Shown here piece by piece: positions 1 through 10,745 of a stretch of DNA of 64,000 nt. The stretch comes from Notolepis coatsorum (taxonomy: Eukaryota; Chordata; Actinopteri; Aulopiformes; Paralepididae), in assembly GCA_963971535.1 (NCBI GenBank), contig OZ020587.1, positions 157,021,471 to 157,085,470 of the forward strand, given 5' to 3'. The position numbers and the translations under genes are program-made. The notes beneath the pieces are model-generated. The model saw only the letters and a list, made by a program, of their open reading frames with translations. It did not search any database and had not been told where the DNA came from. Position 1 is the stretch's first letter, and each line of letters opens with the position of its first letter.

Positions 1-1430
1 CTGCCCTTTCTCCTGGGGTTGGCATGTCGGCGTGGTTAGGGCACGGGACTGGTTCTGGTCGCGCTGGTCCAGATCAGTTACACCCGTTGTCCGCCGGGGA
101 TGCAGATCTGCTGTTCTGGTACCCTGAGGGACTTGGGTTTTTTTCATGGGGAAAAAATGCTAGGTCGGTCCGGGTGTCACAGGGTTGAGCGTTATGGAAC
201 CCTTGTTGGGTACATTGTATTCTACACTGTCGTAATGTCGTCGGATCTCGGCCGCCATGCAGGTTGGTCTTGGTTGGTACTTGGTTGGGTGACCTCCTGG
301 GAATACCGAGTGCGGGGTGCTGGGGCTGGTTTTCCATTTTTTACGCTCTTCTCTTACGCATGGCGAAGAGGTGCCTGTTGGGGTGGTTTTGGCCTCCTCG
401 GGGGACCCTGTGCTCCCCGTATCACCGGGCCCGGTCCGGGGTAATGTTTCGTTGACCCGTAGGCCCGGGATAACCCTGTTGGAAACTGGAACACGGGCTG
501 CGGCAGTGCCGCATGTGTGTTTTTTTTTTCTTTTTTTTTTTTTTTGATGGGTTATGGGACCAACCATTGCATAGGGTAACACCTGGGTGGTTGGTTCTCT
601 GGTGTGTTGCTGCAGTGTCAACTCCCGGGTTCACCGGTTGAGGGTGCCCCTGCACGTTCATGACGTCTGCCAATCGTGTCAGCCTTCTCTGTGGAGGCTT
701 GGTTATGCGACAACGCCATATGTTATGTTCAGCTGTCCTTCTGGCGCCTGTCTCGTCCGCAGTCTCCAGGCTAGGGTTAACAGCCTGTTGCCTGGTCTTT
801 TTCCCCGGTGCACTGCCTGCTTCCGTTGGTTAACTCTTGTGTGTTTACGGCCATGCTGTCTGCCTGTTGCAGGGCCAGTGTGCCAGACGGTGTACTGTTG
901 GGGAGGACAGGGCCCGCTCGGCTGAGCGGCCTTTGTCCGAATATGCTGGCGATGTGGGGGGCGGGGTCACTAAGTGCCCACCTGGTGGGGTCTTGATGCT
1001 GGCATCATGGACTTCTCCGGGCCCCCATTCCAGGGAGTCCAGTCCTTTTGGTGGGTCTGGGTCTTCCTTCGCGCTCCGCTGCTACGGCCTTGCCACGGGG
1101 TTGGGTTTGCCCTTGATCCCGTGATTCTGGGGGCAGTAACGAGGTTGTTTCCCTCCGTTCGTTCCCGGGTGGCATGCGGGTTGTGCGTGTGTGTAGTCGT
1201 GGGGTCAAGCCACGGTCTGCTCACCCTGTGCGTTGAGTTGCTTGAGTGCCTCTTCGCACGGTCGGGTCAGTCGCCCTCCCGGTAAACCTCTAATAGGGGG
1301 GGTGCCCTCCATTAGGGGGGGTCGGGGGGGCTCGGCCCTCCCTGTTCTGTTGGTTGTGGGGGGCCTTCAGCGGGGTGTATTTGTCGGCCAGTGGCCTCGC
1401 TTGGCCTCCCTTTGTGCAGAGTGATGCCAA
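1..1430. repeat. GC-rich unclassified interspersed sequence
   Basis: This stretch is much richer in G and C than the AT-rich sequence that follows. All open frames are short (up to about 150 codons), overlap on both strands and show no domain I recognise, so I call no gene. It contains a 5S rRNA-like segment near its left end and a T-run at 519-545. The right edge runs into a hairpin repeat at 1423. The composition contrast and that boundary suggest part of a mobile element, but the family is not identified. Confidence 0.35.
206..322 (+). repeat. Degenerate 5S rRNA-derived segment
   Basis: Positions 239-318 align with the 3' two-thirds of vertebrate 5S rRNA. The GATCTCGG box, a GCAGG box A remnant, GGTACTTGG and CCTGGGAATACC of the internal control region are recognisable in the right order and spacing. 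The 5' third (206-238) is only weakly similar. There are many substitutions and no clean T-run terminator, so this is not a functional 5S gene. It may be a 5S pseudogene or the head of a 5S-derived SINE. Confidence 0.7.
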
Positions 1431-1749
1431 GCAGAGCCCCTAATGATACAGAACGTTAGGTTATGACTATAACCAAGTTCTGTTAATTAGGGGTGACGCT
1501 TGGCATCCGACGGCCGCTGCAGCCCTTGACCTCACCTTGTGGTGAAAGCTTGGGAAGGAGGAGAGCAGGTGACCACACACCTGCTTATGAAGGTAAGCTG
1601 ATGAGGGGTGTGGTCAGACTAATACTGGTATTAAAGGTACATTTGTGGAATTTATTCAGTGCGCGTGCACGTATGCGAGAGAGTGCAGAGTGATGCCAAG
1701 CGTCACCCCTAATTAACAGAACTTGGTTATAGTCATAACCTAACGTTCT
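1423..1749. repeat. Nested inverted repeats, possibly DIRS-like ends
   Basis: A 58-bp arm at 1451-1508 is repeated in inverse at 1691-1749 with at most one or two differences, separated by about 180 bp. The left unit is itself a hairpin: GATGCCAAGC with CCCCTAAT at 1424-1446 pairs with ATTAGGGG and GCTTGGCATC at 1483-1508. The core has a GGTTA-n-TAACC palindrome, a pattern that resembles termini of DIRS-type tyrosine-recombinase retroelements. That assignment is inference only. Confidence 0.5.
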
Positions 1750-2125
1750 CAGTTAAGGCAGTTCAAATATGTTCAGTTACTGTGACTTAAGGTTCTCAAG
1801 TGGAGGCAACTCAAATATGTTCAGTTACTGTGACTTACAGTTCTCAGCTAAGGCAATTCAAATATGTTCAGTTACTGTGACTTAAGGTTCTCTAGTGGAG
1901 TCACCTCAAATATGTTCAGTTACTGTGACTTACAGTTCTCAGTTAAGGCAATTCAAATATATTCAGTTACTGTGACTTAAGGTTCTCAAGTGGTGTCAAC
2001 TCAAATATGTTCAGTTACTGTGACTTACAGTTCTCAGTTAAGGCAGTTCAAATATGTTCAGTTACTGTGACTTAAGGTTCTCAAGTGGAGGGAACTCAAA
2101 TATGTTCAGTTACTGTGACTTAAGG
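1746..2125. repeat. Minisatellite, 47-48 bp unit
   Basis: About eight tandem copies of a 47-48 bp unit carrying TCAAATATGTTCAGTTACTG. Two unit types alternate, one with AGTTAAGGCA and one with AAGTGGAGGC, so the higher-order period is about 95 bp. Diverged related sequence continues to about 2310. Confidence 0.85.
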
Positions 2126-2699
2126 TTCAACCTTAAATCCATGTGATTAAGTTAACAGAACTCAAAGACATTGAGGCAATCTAATGCCTCATTTCTTTTA
2201 AGTTAATCAACAAAAATGTTTAAGTTAATCAACTCAAATATTTGCAGTTACTATAACTTAAGGTTCAGTTTTAAAATCCATGTGAATAAGTTAACAGAAA
2301 AATAACTACACAAGCACATTATATCAACTTCAAACTCTTTTATTTTTTTCTATTCAAAGAGTATACATATATAATATATAAACTGTATGTTAGCAATGTA
2401 CAATAACACTGTAAACACTGTATACACTGTTTTTGGACTATATTACACGTATGTTAACAACACCGACCAGGTATAAGTGCCTCGCAAAGTGCAGATATGA
2501 AGTTTTCCCCTTTTTTTGTATGCATTTAGGAGGTTTTGTTCTTCATCGAAACTATTTATCTTACAAAAACATTGTGTTACAACTTCAAACTCTTTATATT
2601 TATTTCTATTCAAAGAGTATACATCTATTTATCTTACAAAAACATTGTGTTGCCCTCTCCAACATTATGGCAATGTTAAAATTGAAAATATATATATAG
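2126..2699. other. AT-rich intergenic sequence
   Basis: Low-complexity AT-rich DNA with short internal duplications. For example, TCTATTCAAAGAGTATACAT occurs near 2350 and near 2606, and CTTACAAAAACATTGTGTT occurs at 2559 and 2632. No gene is supported. Confidence 0.5.
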
Positions 2700-3734
2700 A
2701 AAATATATATAGAAAATAAATACATGCATGTTATAACATGTACATAAAATGTAATGTATATTACACATTTAATCCCACTGGTCACAATAGTGTAATAATG
2801 TTTGTTATAAGGCTCTGAAAATGTTACTGAATGATGTATCAATGTATTTCCAGCAAATATTGAAATAATAAAGGGTCTCAATATGTGCAGTGCACATGAC
2901 CAGAGCTGTTTACATCCTGGCTGAATTACTCAAATTTGTATAGTGTGGTCATAGAATGAGCAAACATGTTGACGGCAACTATTGTGACCGTTGGGATAAC
3001 ACAGTGTATCTATGTACAGTACAGAATAAAATTGATAGATTATCTGAAAATATATATAGAAAATAAATACATGCATGTTATAACATGCAATGTAATGTAT
3101 ATTACACATTTAATCCCACTGGTCACAATAGTGTAATAATGTTTGTTATAAGGCTCTGAAAATGTTGCTGAATGATGTATCAATGTATTTCCAGCAAATA
3201 TTGAAATAATAAAGGGTCTCAATATGTGCAGTGCACATGACCAGAGCTGTTTACATCCTGGCTGAATTACTCAAATTTGTATAGTGTGGTCATAGAATGA
3301 GCAAACATGTTGACGGCAACTATTGTGACCGTTGGGATAACACAGTGTATCTATGTACAGTACAGAATAAAATGTATAGATTATCTGAAAATATATATAG
3401 AAAATAAATACATGCATGTTATAACATGTACATAAAATGTAATGTATATTACACATTTAATCCCACTGGTCACAATAGTGTAATAATGTTTGTTATAAGG
3501 CTCTGAAAATGTTACTGAATGATGTATCAATGTATTTCCAGCAAATATTGAAATAATAAAGGGTCTCAAGATGTGCAGTGCACATGACCAGCGCTGTTTA
3601 CATCTTGGCTGAATTACTCAAATTTGTATAGTGTGGTCATAGAATGAGCAAACATGTTGACGGCAACTATTGTGACCGTTGGGATAACACAGTGTATCTA
3701 TGTACAGTACAGAATAAAATGTATAGATTATCTG
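2700..3734. repeat. Triplicated 341-347 bp tandem repeat
   Basis: Three head-to-tail copies begin at 2700, 3047 and 3388, each starting AAAATATATATAG and ending at TTATCTG. Copies differ by few substitutions and one short indel in which copy 2 lacks TACATAAA. The minus-strand open frames of 60-91 codons recur in each copy because of the repeat and are not genes. Confidence 0.9.
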
Positions 3735-4058
3735 AAAATTGTCAATCCGCTTGGCACATGTAAAATTCACAAACGTTGTGCTGTATATTGGGTCCTGCCA
3801 ATGTGGAACCAAAATACCAATCCACATTACACGCTATACAGCTGGCAATACTGTTAATACTGCACATACCTACATATGGAAATGCAGCTGTATTTGCTCC
3901 ATGATGTATCATGGAACAAGATGGTGTTTTCATTGAAAGAGTTAGTCAGAATGTCAGAGGCACCATCAGTCATTTAGAGCAGGCTATGTTTGCATAATGA
4001 TAACTATAGAACACTACAGTACTCTGTACTGAGAACACTATACAGTACACTAACTATA
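3735..4058. other. Unannotated sequence before the fold-back element
   Basis: No coding or RNA feature is recognised. The last 40 bases (about 4018-4056) contain a CTCTGTACTGAGAACACTA segment that recurs near 5778, on the far side of the fold-back element. Confidence 0.4.
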
Positions 4059-5507
4059 CTGCCCTGTCAAGGCAGACCGCAGTAACTTCCAAACAGTGAA
4101 ACTGAGAAAAATGGCTTTAAAGTTTTTTGACTTGCCATCCAAAATGTGTTATAGGTAGATAGATGATAGTACCCAGATTTAACATGTATTAATGAAGTAA
4201 TCTTTAGGCATACAAAAATATGACGTAGTTATTTTAATTAACCCCAAAAAAGCAGATACTGCACTCTGCTGCACAATTTCCTTAAATAATTATACAGGTA
4301 ATGTACAGGCAAAGTGCAGTAACTTCAAATACAATGTTGTTTTCCCTCCAGCTTTCATAACTTCACCTAGCCATTTTATTTGGATCATCATCATTATATT
4401 CAGGTATTAAATTACATTTAAAAAATGGCTAGGTTAAGTTATGAAAGCTGGAGGGAAAACAACATTGTATTTGAAGTTACTGCACTTTGCCTGTACATTA
4501 CCTGTATAATTATTTAAGGAAATCGTGCAGCAGAGTGCAGTATCTGCTTTTTTGGGGTTAATTAAAATAATTATGTCATATTTTTGTATGCCTAAAGATT
4601 ACTTCATTAATACATGTTAAATCTGGGTACTATCATCTATCTACCTATAACACATTTTGGATGGCAAGTCAAAACACTTTAAAGCCATTTTTTACTGTTT
4701 GGAAGTTACTGCGGTCTGCCTGGGTTTTGAGTGTGATTTTGTAGTTACTGCAGTTTTTAAAACCCCATATCTCCAAAACTGAGCGACATTAACATCTGAA
4801 ACTTGGTCACAAGATAAAACATTTACCCACCAGTTAAGATATTTTGGAAAGAAGTGACTCAGCAATTATCAAATCTCTTAACTCTGGATATACCTGTACA
4901 CCCCTCTGTATTACTGTTGAATGATGTCTTTGAACATGCAGTACCTCCACAGCTAAAGAGATTGGTTTTATCCGGTATCACAGTGGCTAAAAAGCTGATA
5001 GCATCACGATGGTTTCAACCGGAAAAAATGTGTCGGAAGGTCTGGACTCTTACATATCTCGATGTGATTTATCAAGAAATATCTACAGCAAGAATTTTGG
5101 GTCTCAATGAATCCAAAATGACAACGTGGTTAGAAGTGGTGGAGAGAATAAAAGCTAGCATATAATGGTAGTGTCTGGTTAGGAACAAGTTATAATGGTT
5201 GGATTATCCAATGGGGGGTCCGGGAGGGGGGGGTACGAGCTAGAGCATATGTGTGTAGGTTTTTAGATAACAGGTATTAGGGGTATATCCTGTATAAGAC
5301 ATTTGACTAAATGGTCATTTCATTGGATATGCACTGTAATTAATGCTTGTATATCTTGTCGTGTGTTGTCATGTTTGTTTATATGTTTGTTTAAAAAATA
5401 ATAATAAAAAAAAAAAAAAGATAAAACATTTATTGACAAGGTCAATTTCACTCATAACTAAATTTTTACTTTTTTCAAGTTACTGCGGTTAGCCTTGACA
5501 GGGCAGT
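4059..5507. mobile_element. Fold-back (palindromic) DNA transposon
   Basis: The ends are inverted copies of CTGCCCTGTCAAGGC followed by CGCAGTAACTT (4059-4089 against 5477-5507). They are flanked by TATA on both sides (4055-4058 and 5508-5511), which fits a TATA or TA target duplication. Inside is a long near-perfect hairpin with arms 4071-4377 and 4421-4720 and a 43-bp loop. No transposase is encoded. Removing the L1 inserted at 4826 leaves a non-autonomous element of about 840 bp. The superfamily is not assigned. Confidence 0.8.
4826..5417 (+). mobile_element. 5'-truncated L1-type LINE with A tail
   Basis: The insertion starts in the last part of an L1 ORF2. A frame from 4836 to 5165 reads through FWKEVTQQLSNLL, IPVHPSVLLLND, TVAKKLIASRW and a final VVERIKA, the layout of the C-terminal region of vertebrate and fish L1 ORF2. 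A 3' UTR of about 235 bp and an AATAATAA plus A-run follow. It is flanked by a perfect 15-bp target duplication, AAGATAAAACATTTA, at 4811-4825 and 5418-5432. It is dead on arrival because of 5' truncation, which is typical of L1 integration. It interrupts the fold-back element and is therefore younger. Confidence 0.88.
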
Positions 5508-5511
5508 ATAC

Positions 5512-5770
5512 TACTGCCTACAAGGTCTCAATGATACAGTCCCACTCTCAGCATACAAGATCGATGGTCTGCTGCTGCTGACTCCCAAGCAATTCATTCA
5601 AGTGACACGGAACTGAGTCCAGCTAATGGTGAATAGTTATTTTATTAATCAATTATTGTCTTTATTCACTCGTTGTGTAATTGACCAGTTCATATTCTGT
5701 ATAAGTTCATATTCTGTATATGTTAATAATAACGCTTCTGTGTTGCGTTTATGGCTCCTGGTATATCGCC
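5512..5770 (+). pseudogene. Inverted fragment of SAMD3-like gene 5' region
   Basis: This segment is a diverged reverse complement of 28150-28430, the 5' leader and first-exon area of the SAMD3-like gene. Shared landmarks are CATACAAGATCGATGGTCTG, the CTGCTGCTGCTG run, TAATTGACCAGTT and the GTTCATATTCTGTAT pair. It lies in the opposite orientation to the gene remnants at 6881-7861, so it comes from another copy. It is too short and broken to encode anything. Confidence 0.6.
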
Positions 5771-6165
5771 TTGTACTCTGTACTGAGAACACTAACTCTA
5801 CCACTGCCTACAAGCAATGGAAGCAGTCAGAGCAGAGTGGCATTTATGCCCATTGCCTCCTATTGTTCCTCGAAAAACAAACGTTTGGGACTTGGATGTT
5901 GCCTTTGAGATTCTGATAAACTCTTTCAACTCTAAAACTTACTTGGATGAAATTACAATAATGCCAGCTATAGACGGTTAAGAAAATTCGAACTGTAAAA
6001 CTCTCAAATGTAAACATATTACATAAAAAAGTAAAGAACAAGGTACATTGAGTAGTTTGGACCTATTGGCTGAACATCTGCAAAGTAGTACAGCAACTTT
6101 TGAAGGTATTATTTTGACATGACAAGACATTTCAGATGAGTTTCTATAGACACAGTTTTGAGGTG
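5771..6165. other. Unannotated sequence
   Basis: No gene recognised. It begins with a CTCTGTACTGAGAACACTAAC segment that duplicates the left flank of the fold-back element near 4020. Confidence 0.4.
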
Positions 6166-6332
6166 TTGGTAAGTGCTTTGGGGTAGTGCATAGATTAGTC
6201 CAAACATTACAGGAAGGAATCACCAAATCTGGGGAGGCTGATCATGATATGACTTTCAATGACAATAGAGATTGTCACAGGCTGGTAGTAAACTGGACTT
6301 GTGTCATGATCACTGATTACAGTAAGGAATAG
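6166..6332 (-). pseudogene. Decayed duplicate of SAMD3-like last exon
   Basis: The sequence parallels 6973-7155 with scattered substitutions and a deletion (GGGGTAGTGCATAG against GGGGTAGCTGAGG...). The frame is destroyed. With the intact last exon at 6881-7195 it forms a direct duplication split by the SINE at 6416. Confidence 0.75.
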
Positions 6333-6415
6333 AAACTCATCTGAAAGAAGGATGTGGGGTGAGGTATTAATTTCCTTGTCATGTCAAAATAATACGTTCA
6401 AAAGTTTAATGCAAG

Positions 6416-6870
6416 AGCGGTCAGGTGACGTAGCGGAGATTGCGTTTGTCACCAACGCTGGAGACACTGGATTCGCGTGTTCGAATCCAACTCCCTGCGT
6501 TGTCACCAGCTTGGCTGGCCGTTCACACTAATACAATTTGGCAGTATTAGGGGGTGGGGAAGCTGGCGGGTGGGAATCTGGCGTTGTGGACAGCGACGCC
6601 TACAGGTCAGGTCTCGGCGCTTGCTAAGCGGGGCAGGACTTGGTGGAGATAGCGTGCCCTCCCACGCGTTACACTTCACCAATGAGAGCCCTCGCTGCCA
6701 AGTGAAAAGACGTCACTGGCTGTCGGCGCACGTCTCGGGGGAAGCGTGCGATCGACTCGGGACGCCCTTATACCGACTTGTAGGAGAACATGCATACAGC
6801 ACCAGGTAGGGGAGGGGGATTGGCACAACGACTAATTGGGACGGGGAGAAAATCCATTGAAAAATCAGAA
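6416..6870 (+). mobile_element. tRNA-headed SINE, copy 1
   Basis: Starts GCGGTCAGGTGACGTAGCGG, a box A-like sequence. Box B-like GTGTTCGAATCC lies about 45 bp downstream, then a body of about 350 bp and an A-rich end. Two more copies of the family lie at 47631 and, inverted, at 49045. The tRNA-like head is the RNA polymerase III promoter. The source tRNA is not determined. Confidence 0.82.
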
Positions 6871-6880
6871 GAAAAAGAAA

Positions 6881-7861
6881 TTATTGCATCATCAAGTCAT
6901 TCTTGAGAGTCTGCAACCTGGGCAACAGTTTACCAGCTTCTAGACCTAGTAAAATCTTCTGAATGAATTCAAAAGTGTTGGTAAGTCCCTTGGGGTAGCT
7001 GAGGTGTAGTGCATAGATTAGTCCAAACATTACCAGGAAGGAATCACCAAATCTGGGGAGGCTGATCATGATGTGACTTTCAATGACAACAGAGATTGTC
7101 ACAGGCTGGTAGTGAACTGGACTTGTGTCATGGTCACTGATGACAGTAAGGAGGGCCACTGCAACACCCTGAAGCTCTGGCTCATCAGGCGTGTCCTGAA
7201 GGAATGAAAGAGACATAATAATCACAAATAAATCCATGGTTTCTACAAAGTGCAGCACAAAGCTAAGTATATGGAGTTGTGTTTGTAAGTTGTTTATATT
7301 TTAGTTAGAACAATTTTTTTGGTGAGAAGGTTATTTTTATTTAACCAGGTTAGTCCCGTCGAGATCAAATATCTCTTTCACAAGGGAGACCTGGAAGGAA
7401 GGAAGACTGATACTTAGCATTTTGATTAACTGTTCACTTAATATACAGTTGTACTGTAAATTATTTTCACTCGGACTCACTGTGCAGGTTTTGAAAAATC
7501 CAGAGACTTCCTCATGCAGATACACAGGCAGGGCATGGAGAACAGTGGTACGTCTGGTGTGAACATCATGGATTTCCTATTAAGATGTAAGATTAAGAAG
7601 AAAAAAATAATTGTATTATATGGAAATGTTTACTGAACAAAGCGGATTTTAAACAGTCCAATCAGATATGTCCACAAATAACATGTTCACATCTTTAATG
7701 CAATCAGAAAAATGGCAAACACAATGGTGGACTAATTGTAAAATTCAAAAGCTCATTTGAATCATTGAACCTGTTCAATGTTACAGAGGTTCGACCTATG
7801 ACATGTATAATAATCTATTCACCTGTTCATCGTGGATTTTTAAAATGTGAGCCAAAGCATC
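6881..7861 (-). pseudogene. SAMD3-like multicopy gene, 3' part
   Basis: Three exon pieces on the minus strand. 7861-7823 (DALAHILKIHDEQ, GT donor at 7822) is the downstream half of an exon cut by the 18.8-kb insertion. 7576-7481 (EIHDVHTRRTTVLHALPVY...) has an AG acceptor and GT donor. The last exon, 7195-6881, has an AG acceptor, LPRFGDSFLVMFGLIYALHL and a stop. The protein resembles the C-terminal region of a large teleost family annotated as sterile alpha motif domain-containing protein 3-like; its cellular role is unknown to me. All joins keep frame. The 5' exons lie at 26694-28112. The gene cannot be made intact because of the insertion and a frameshift in exon 1. Confidence 0.75.
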
Positions 7862-8059
7862 CCCAGATAGCAAAAGGTGTTAATTCAATGTTGATTTATG
7901 GTCAAAATGCTTGATTTTTGGTTAAGGTCGACGATTGATGGTGAATCACCCATTAACCGCTAAAGCAATTGACTAATGTTGAAAACATATCATTGAATCA
8001 ATATTGTTTTGTGGTTGCATTTTATTGATTGAAATGCCAATATCTAATAAATGTTGAAT

Positions 8060-9199
8060 CAACGGATGCTGCTCAACGTATGCTGTCGTCATTGTCTCAT
8101 CACCCAGACTGCACTGCACTTGTGCTGCCCCGCCTCCCAGAATGCACCTGTGCGGCAGCTTCCTGGCTGCTACCTCATGTCTCTCTGCATCGTTAAGACT
8201 GGTGAGTACTGCATGGCAATAATGTCGATTATGTTGTATGTTGTATGTTGTATGTATGCTTTCGATTGCAAACGCCAGCGGAGTAGTGCCGTGTTCGTTT
8301 TTACATGGTAGAGAATATTATATTAACCGTTATTCATGCCTGCTAGCTGAAGCTAATTTAGCTAGTAGCGTTAGCAGTTAGCTATGATGAATGTTTCTTG
8401 ATTTTGGTGTTTAGTGATATCCACCTGTATATATACTGTTATACATTTTATGTAGGCTGACGCTCTTAAGCGCGGTGAAAATGAGTGCTGCGAAACTATT
8501 GAAAGAAGTAATGTAACAAGCGGTAGATACAATGTGCAAGCACTGGAGTCATATTGGGAGTTGGGGCTAACTAGCTTAGCTCTGTGGAAGAGCCGTGGTA
8601 AATCTAGGGACGTTAAGGCGGCGAGGTGAGAGATTTGACGAAACACTGTGGAAGATATTGTTGTTAAGAAGCGAGTCGAGTGGTTCGTTGGTGTGATTGT
8701 GGCCGTATTAATGGTTATATTTAATGCGGTAATAAGTGTAAGACGATGTTGTTATGGAGAAGCAGTCGCGGGTTGATGATGTCATATTGTGGGACGTAGG
8801 AAGGGGAGCATGAGGCTGGCTAGGCTGTTAGCTTGCGTGCGACTGTTTTGTGAGTTTGCGGGCGACATGTGTTATGATTAGAGTTTTGAAAATGATGGTT
8901 AGGAAGTATTAGAGGACGCGGTGGATGTCGTGGCATTGTATTAGGACGAAACTGAGTGTTTTGTGATAATAGTTGTACGTTGTCGCGGTGTACATCGGTT
9001 GCTGTGCGTTTGCGCTTCTGCGCATGCGCGTTACAACGCGGATCGCTGTTTTTTCTTTTCATTCGCTCTGGGGATGGATAACGGGTGAGGAAATATTTGG
9101 CATTGTGTTCAAATGTTTGTATTTGTATATTGATATTGTATGTTTGTGTAACAAGGGGAAGAGATGTGAAATGTATGATGATTAGATTATGGGAGTATG
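8060..9199. promoter_or_regulatory. CpG-containing, promoter-like leader region
   Basis: Compared with neighbouring AT-rich DNA this stretch has many CpG dinucleotides, especially 8690-9060. Near its start is a plausible 5' exon ending AAGACTG followed by the donor-like GTGAGTACTG at about 8201. It lies just inside the left end of the 18.8-kb element and upstream, on the plus strand, of the two unrecognised exons. That would suit their promoter. This is inference from composition only. Confidence 0.3.
8229..8458 (+). repeat. Duplicated segment, empty-site copy
   Basis: This 230-bp segment is repeated downstream as two halves: 9200-9289 and 15988-16127. Here the two halves are continuous across ATAT at 8320-8323. 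In the second copy the 6.7-kb DUF7869 transposon sits between them and ATAT is duplicated. The pair is an occupied and empty target site within one window. Confidence 0.9.
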
Positions 9200-9289
9200 T
9201 TGTATGTTGTATGTTGTATGTATGCTTTCGATTGCAAACGCCAGCGGAGTAGTGCCGTGTTCGTTTTTACATGGTAGAGAATATTATAT
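9200..9289 (+). repeat. Left half of occupied duplicate site
   Basis: Near-identical to 8229-8323, including the GTTGTATGTTGTATG run and the TTTCGATTGCAAACGCCAGC block. It ends in ATAT (9286-9289) immediately before the transposon end. The right half resumes at 15988 with ATAT and continues to about 16127. Confidence 0.88.
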
Positions 9290-9313
9290 GTGACCCCGAC
9301 CAGTGCTATAGCC

Positions 9314-9925
9314 CAGGGGTTCCCAAACTTTTCAGGCCGGGGCCCAGAAAATAAGGCGTCAGAGAGCCGCGGCCCAATGCACATCGTCTGGCCTTTTTTT
9401 TTTGTTTTTTTGCCAGGCGACCGATTTTTTAAGCCAAATATCACTTCAATCCTATTAAGTTAGTTCAAGTTAGTTATTCATTTATATGTGCTATTTATGA
9501 GAGGGCTAACTTGTTGCAAAATAATAATGATAATAATAATAGCCTCATTAAAATACTATTGTTGCTTCGGTTGTTTTCAGCGTTTTATGTGCATAATCTG
9601 TTATTTAGTTTGAAATGTTCGTTGAAATAAGTAGATTTTTCGTTTTTGTTTATTTATTAAGTTAATATAAAACCATATAGTCACATTTTAGAATACAATA
9701 GAATAGAATTTTAGAATACAACTAGAAACACTGTCCTGGCCTGCTTCTAAGTTCAGTGACCTGACAAAAAAAATAAAAATAAAAAAATAAAAAATAAAAA
9801 AATAAAAAATTTAAAAAATGTTTTTTTTTTTATTTTTATTTTTTGTTTTTTAAATCATCTCGCGGCCCATCCGTGGCTGCTCGCGGCCCACCTTTGGGTC
9901 GCGACCCCGACTTTGGGAACCACTG
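9314..9925. mobile_element. hAT-type non-autonomous element
   Basis: Ends match the hAT-Charlie style: CAGGGGTTCCCAAACTTTT at the left and AAGTTTGGGAACC-type sequence closing in CCACTG-compatible order at the right (GGGAACCACTG to 9925). Flanks CTATAGCC (9306-9313) and CATAGCCT (9926-9933) share ATAGCC and may be an eroded 8-bp target duplication. The interior is non-coding, with an AAAAATAAAA-rich stretch at about 9770-9850. It is nested in the DUF7869 transposon. Confidence 0.75.
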
Positions 9926-10745
9926 CATAGCCTACATGTCTATTTTTTCATTTTCCAGATTTTTCCAGATTGTGAAAGTACAGAATGTAAGCTTTCAAAT
10001 GATGTGTCATACTTTGAAATCTGAGAATGTTATTATTGTGATGTGCTAATTTTAAATCTTGTAGCAGTCTTTTTTCCCCAGAGACCTAAGCAGAGAAAAC
10101 AGCTCTTAAAGATTTGACACCTTTTGCCAGGATTCTGCTGGGCGTAAACAATACCTCCCAGCCACACCTCTCCCCTGAATAGTATTAACATAATTAAGTG
10201 CTGTGACAGCCATGCTGACAGATCAGATACAAAATCAAACATTTTCTATTGTAGTAGTAATATAACTACTAGTCTGAATAATGTATATTTCAGTTATTGA
10301 ATTGAAAACCTTTATTTATGTATTCCAATATCTGTTTTATTGATTAATGATATATTTTGAAAGAATGCAGGTTATAGCTGTATAAAACAAATGTCTGTCC
10401 CATTGTACCAATCAATGGGATATATTGCATGTTGGCTATAATGATTTTATAAAAAAGAGAGAGATTAAATTCATGGCCATATATTTATACATTCATGTGA
10501 CATCACAGCATATTCTTTGTATAGCCCAGTGTTTCCTGAAAACAGATATGTACAGTGTTCAGGTTATACATCTATCATTACACAATTACAACCAAAATAG
10601 GAAGAAATTATGTTGACCGCAGGGAATTGTAATGCATAGTTGGTAGAACTGGCCAGCGGAGTGATAGACACAAGCCTCATTATTATCATTATCATTATCA
10701 TTGTTCCAACCTTTCATGTGACAACTGGATGAAAATCAGCAGACA
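9926..10745. other. Non-coding interior of the DUF7869 transposon
   Basis: No exon, RNA or repeat family recognised. It lies 3' of the transposase-like gene, which is read leftwards. Confidence 0.4.

Noticed and set aside
2606-3569. Repeated 60-91 codon minus-strand frames
   Set aside because: The same AT-rich frame recurs because of the 345-bp triplication; no domain or splice context.
6416-6490. tRNA gene
   Set aside because: Box A- and B-like sequences are present but the cloverleaf is not intact and the sequence continues into a repeated SINE body found three times.
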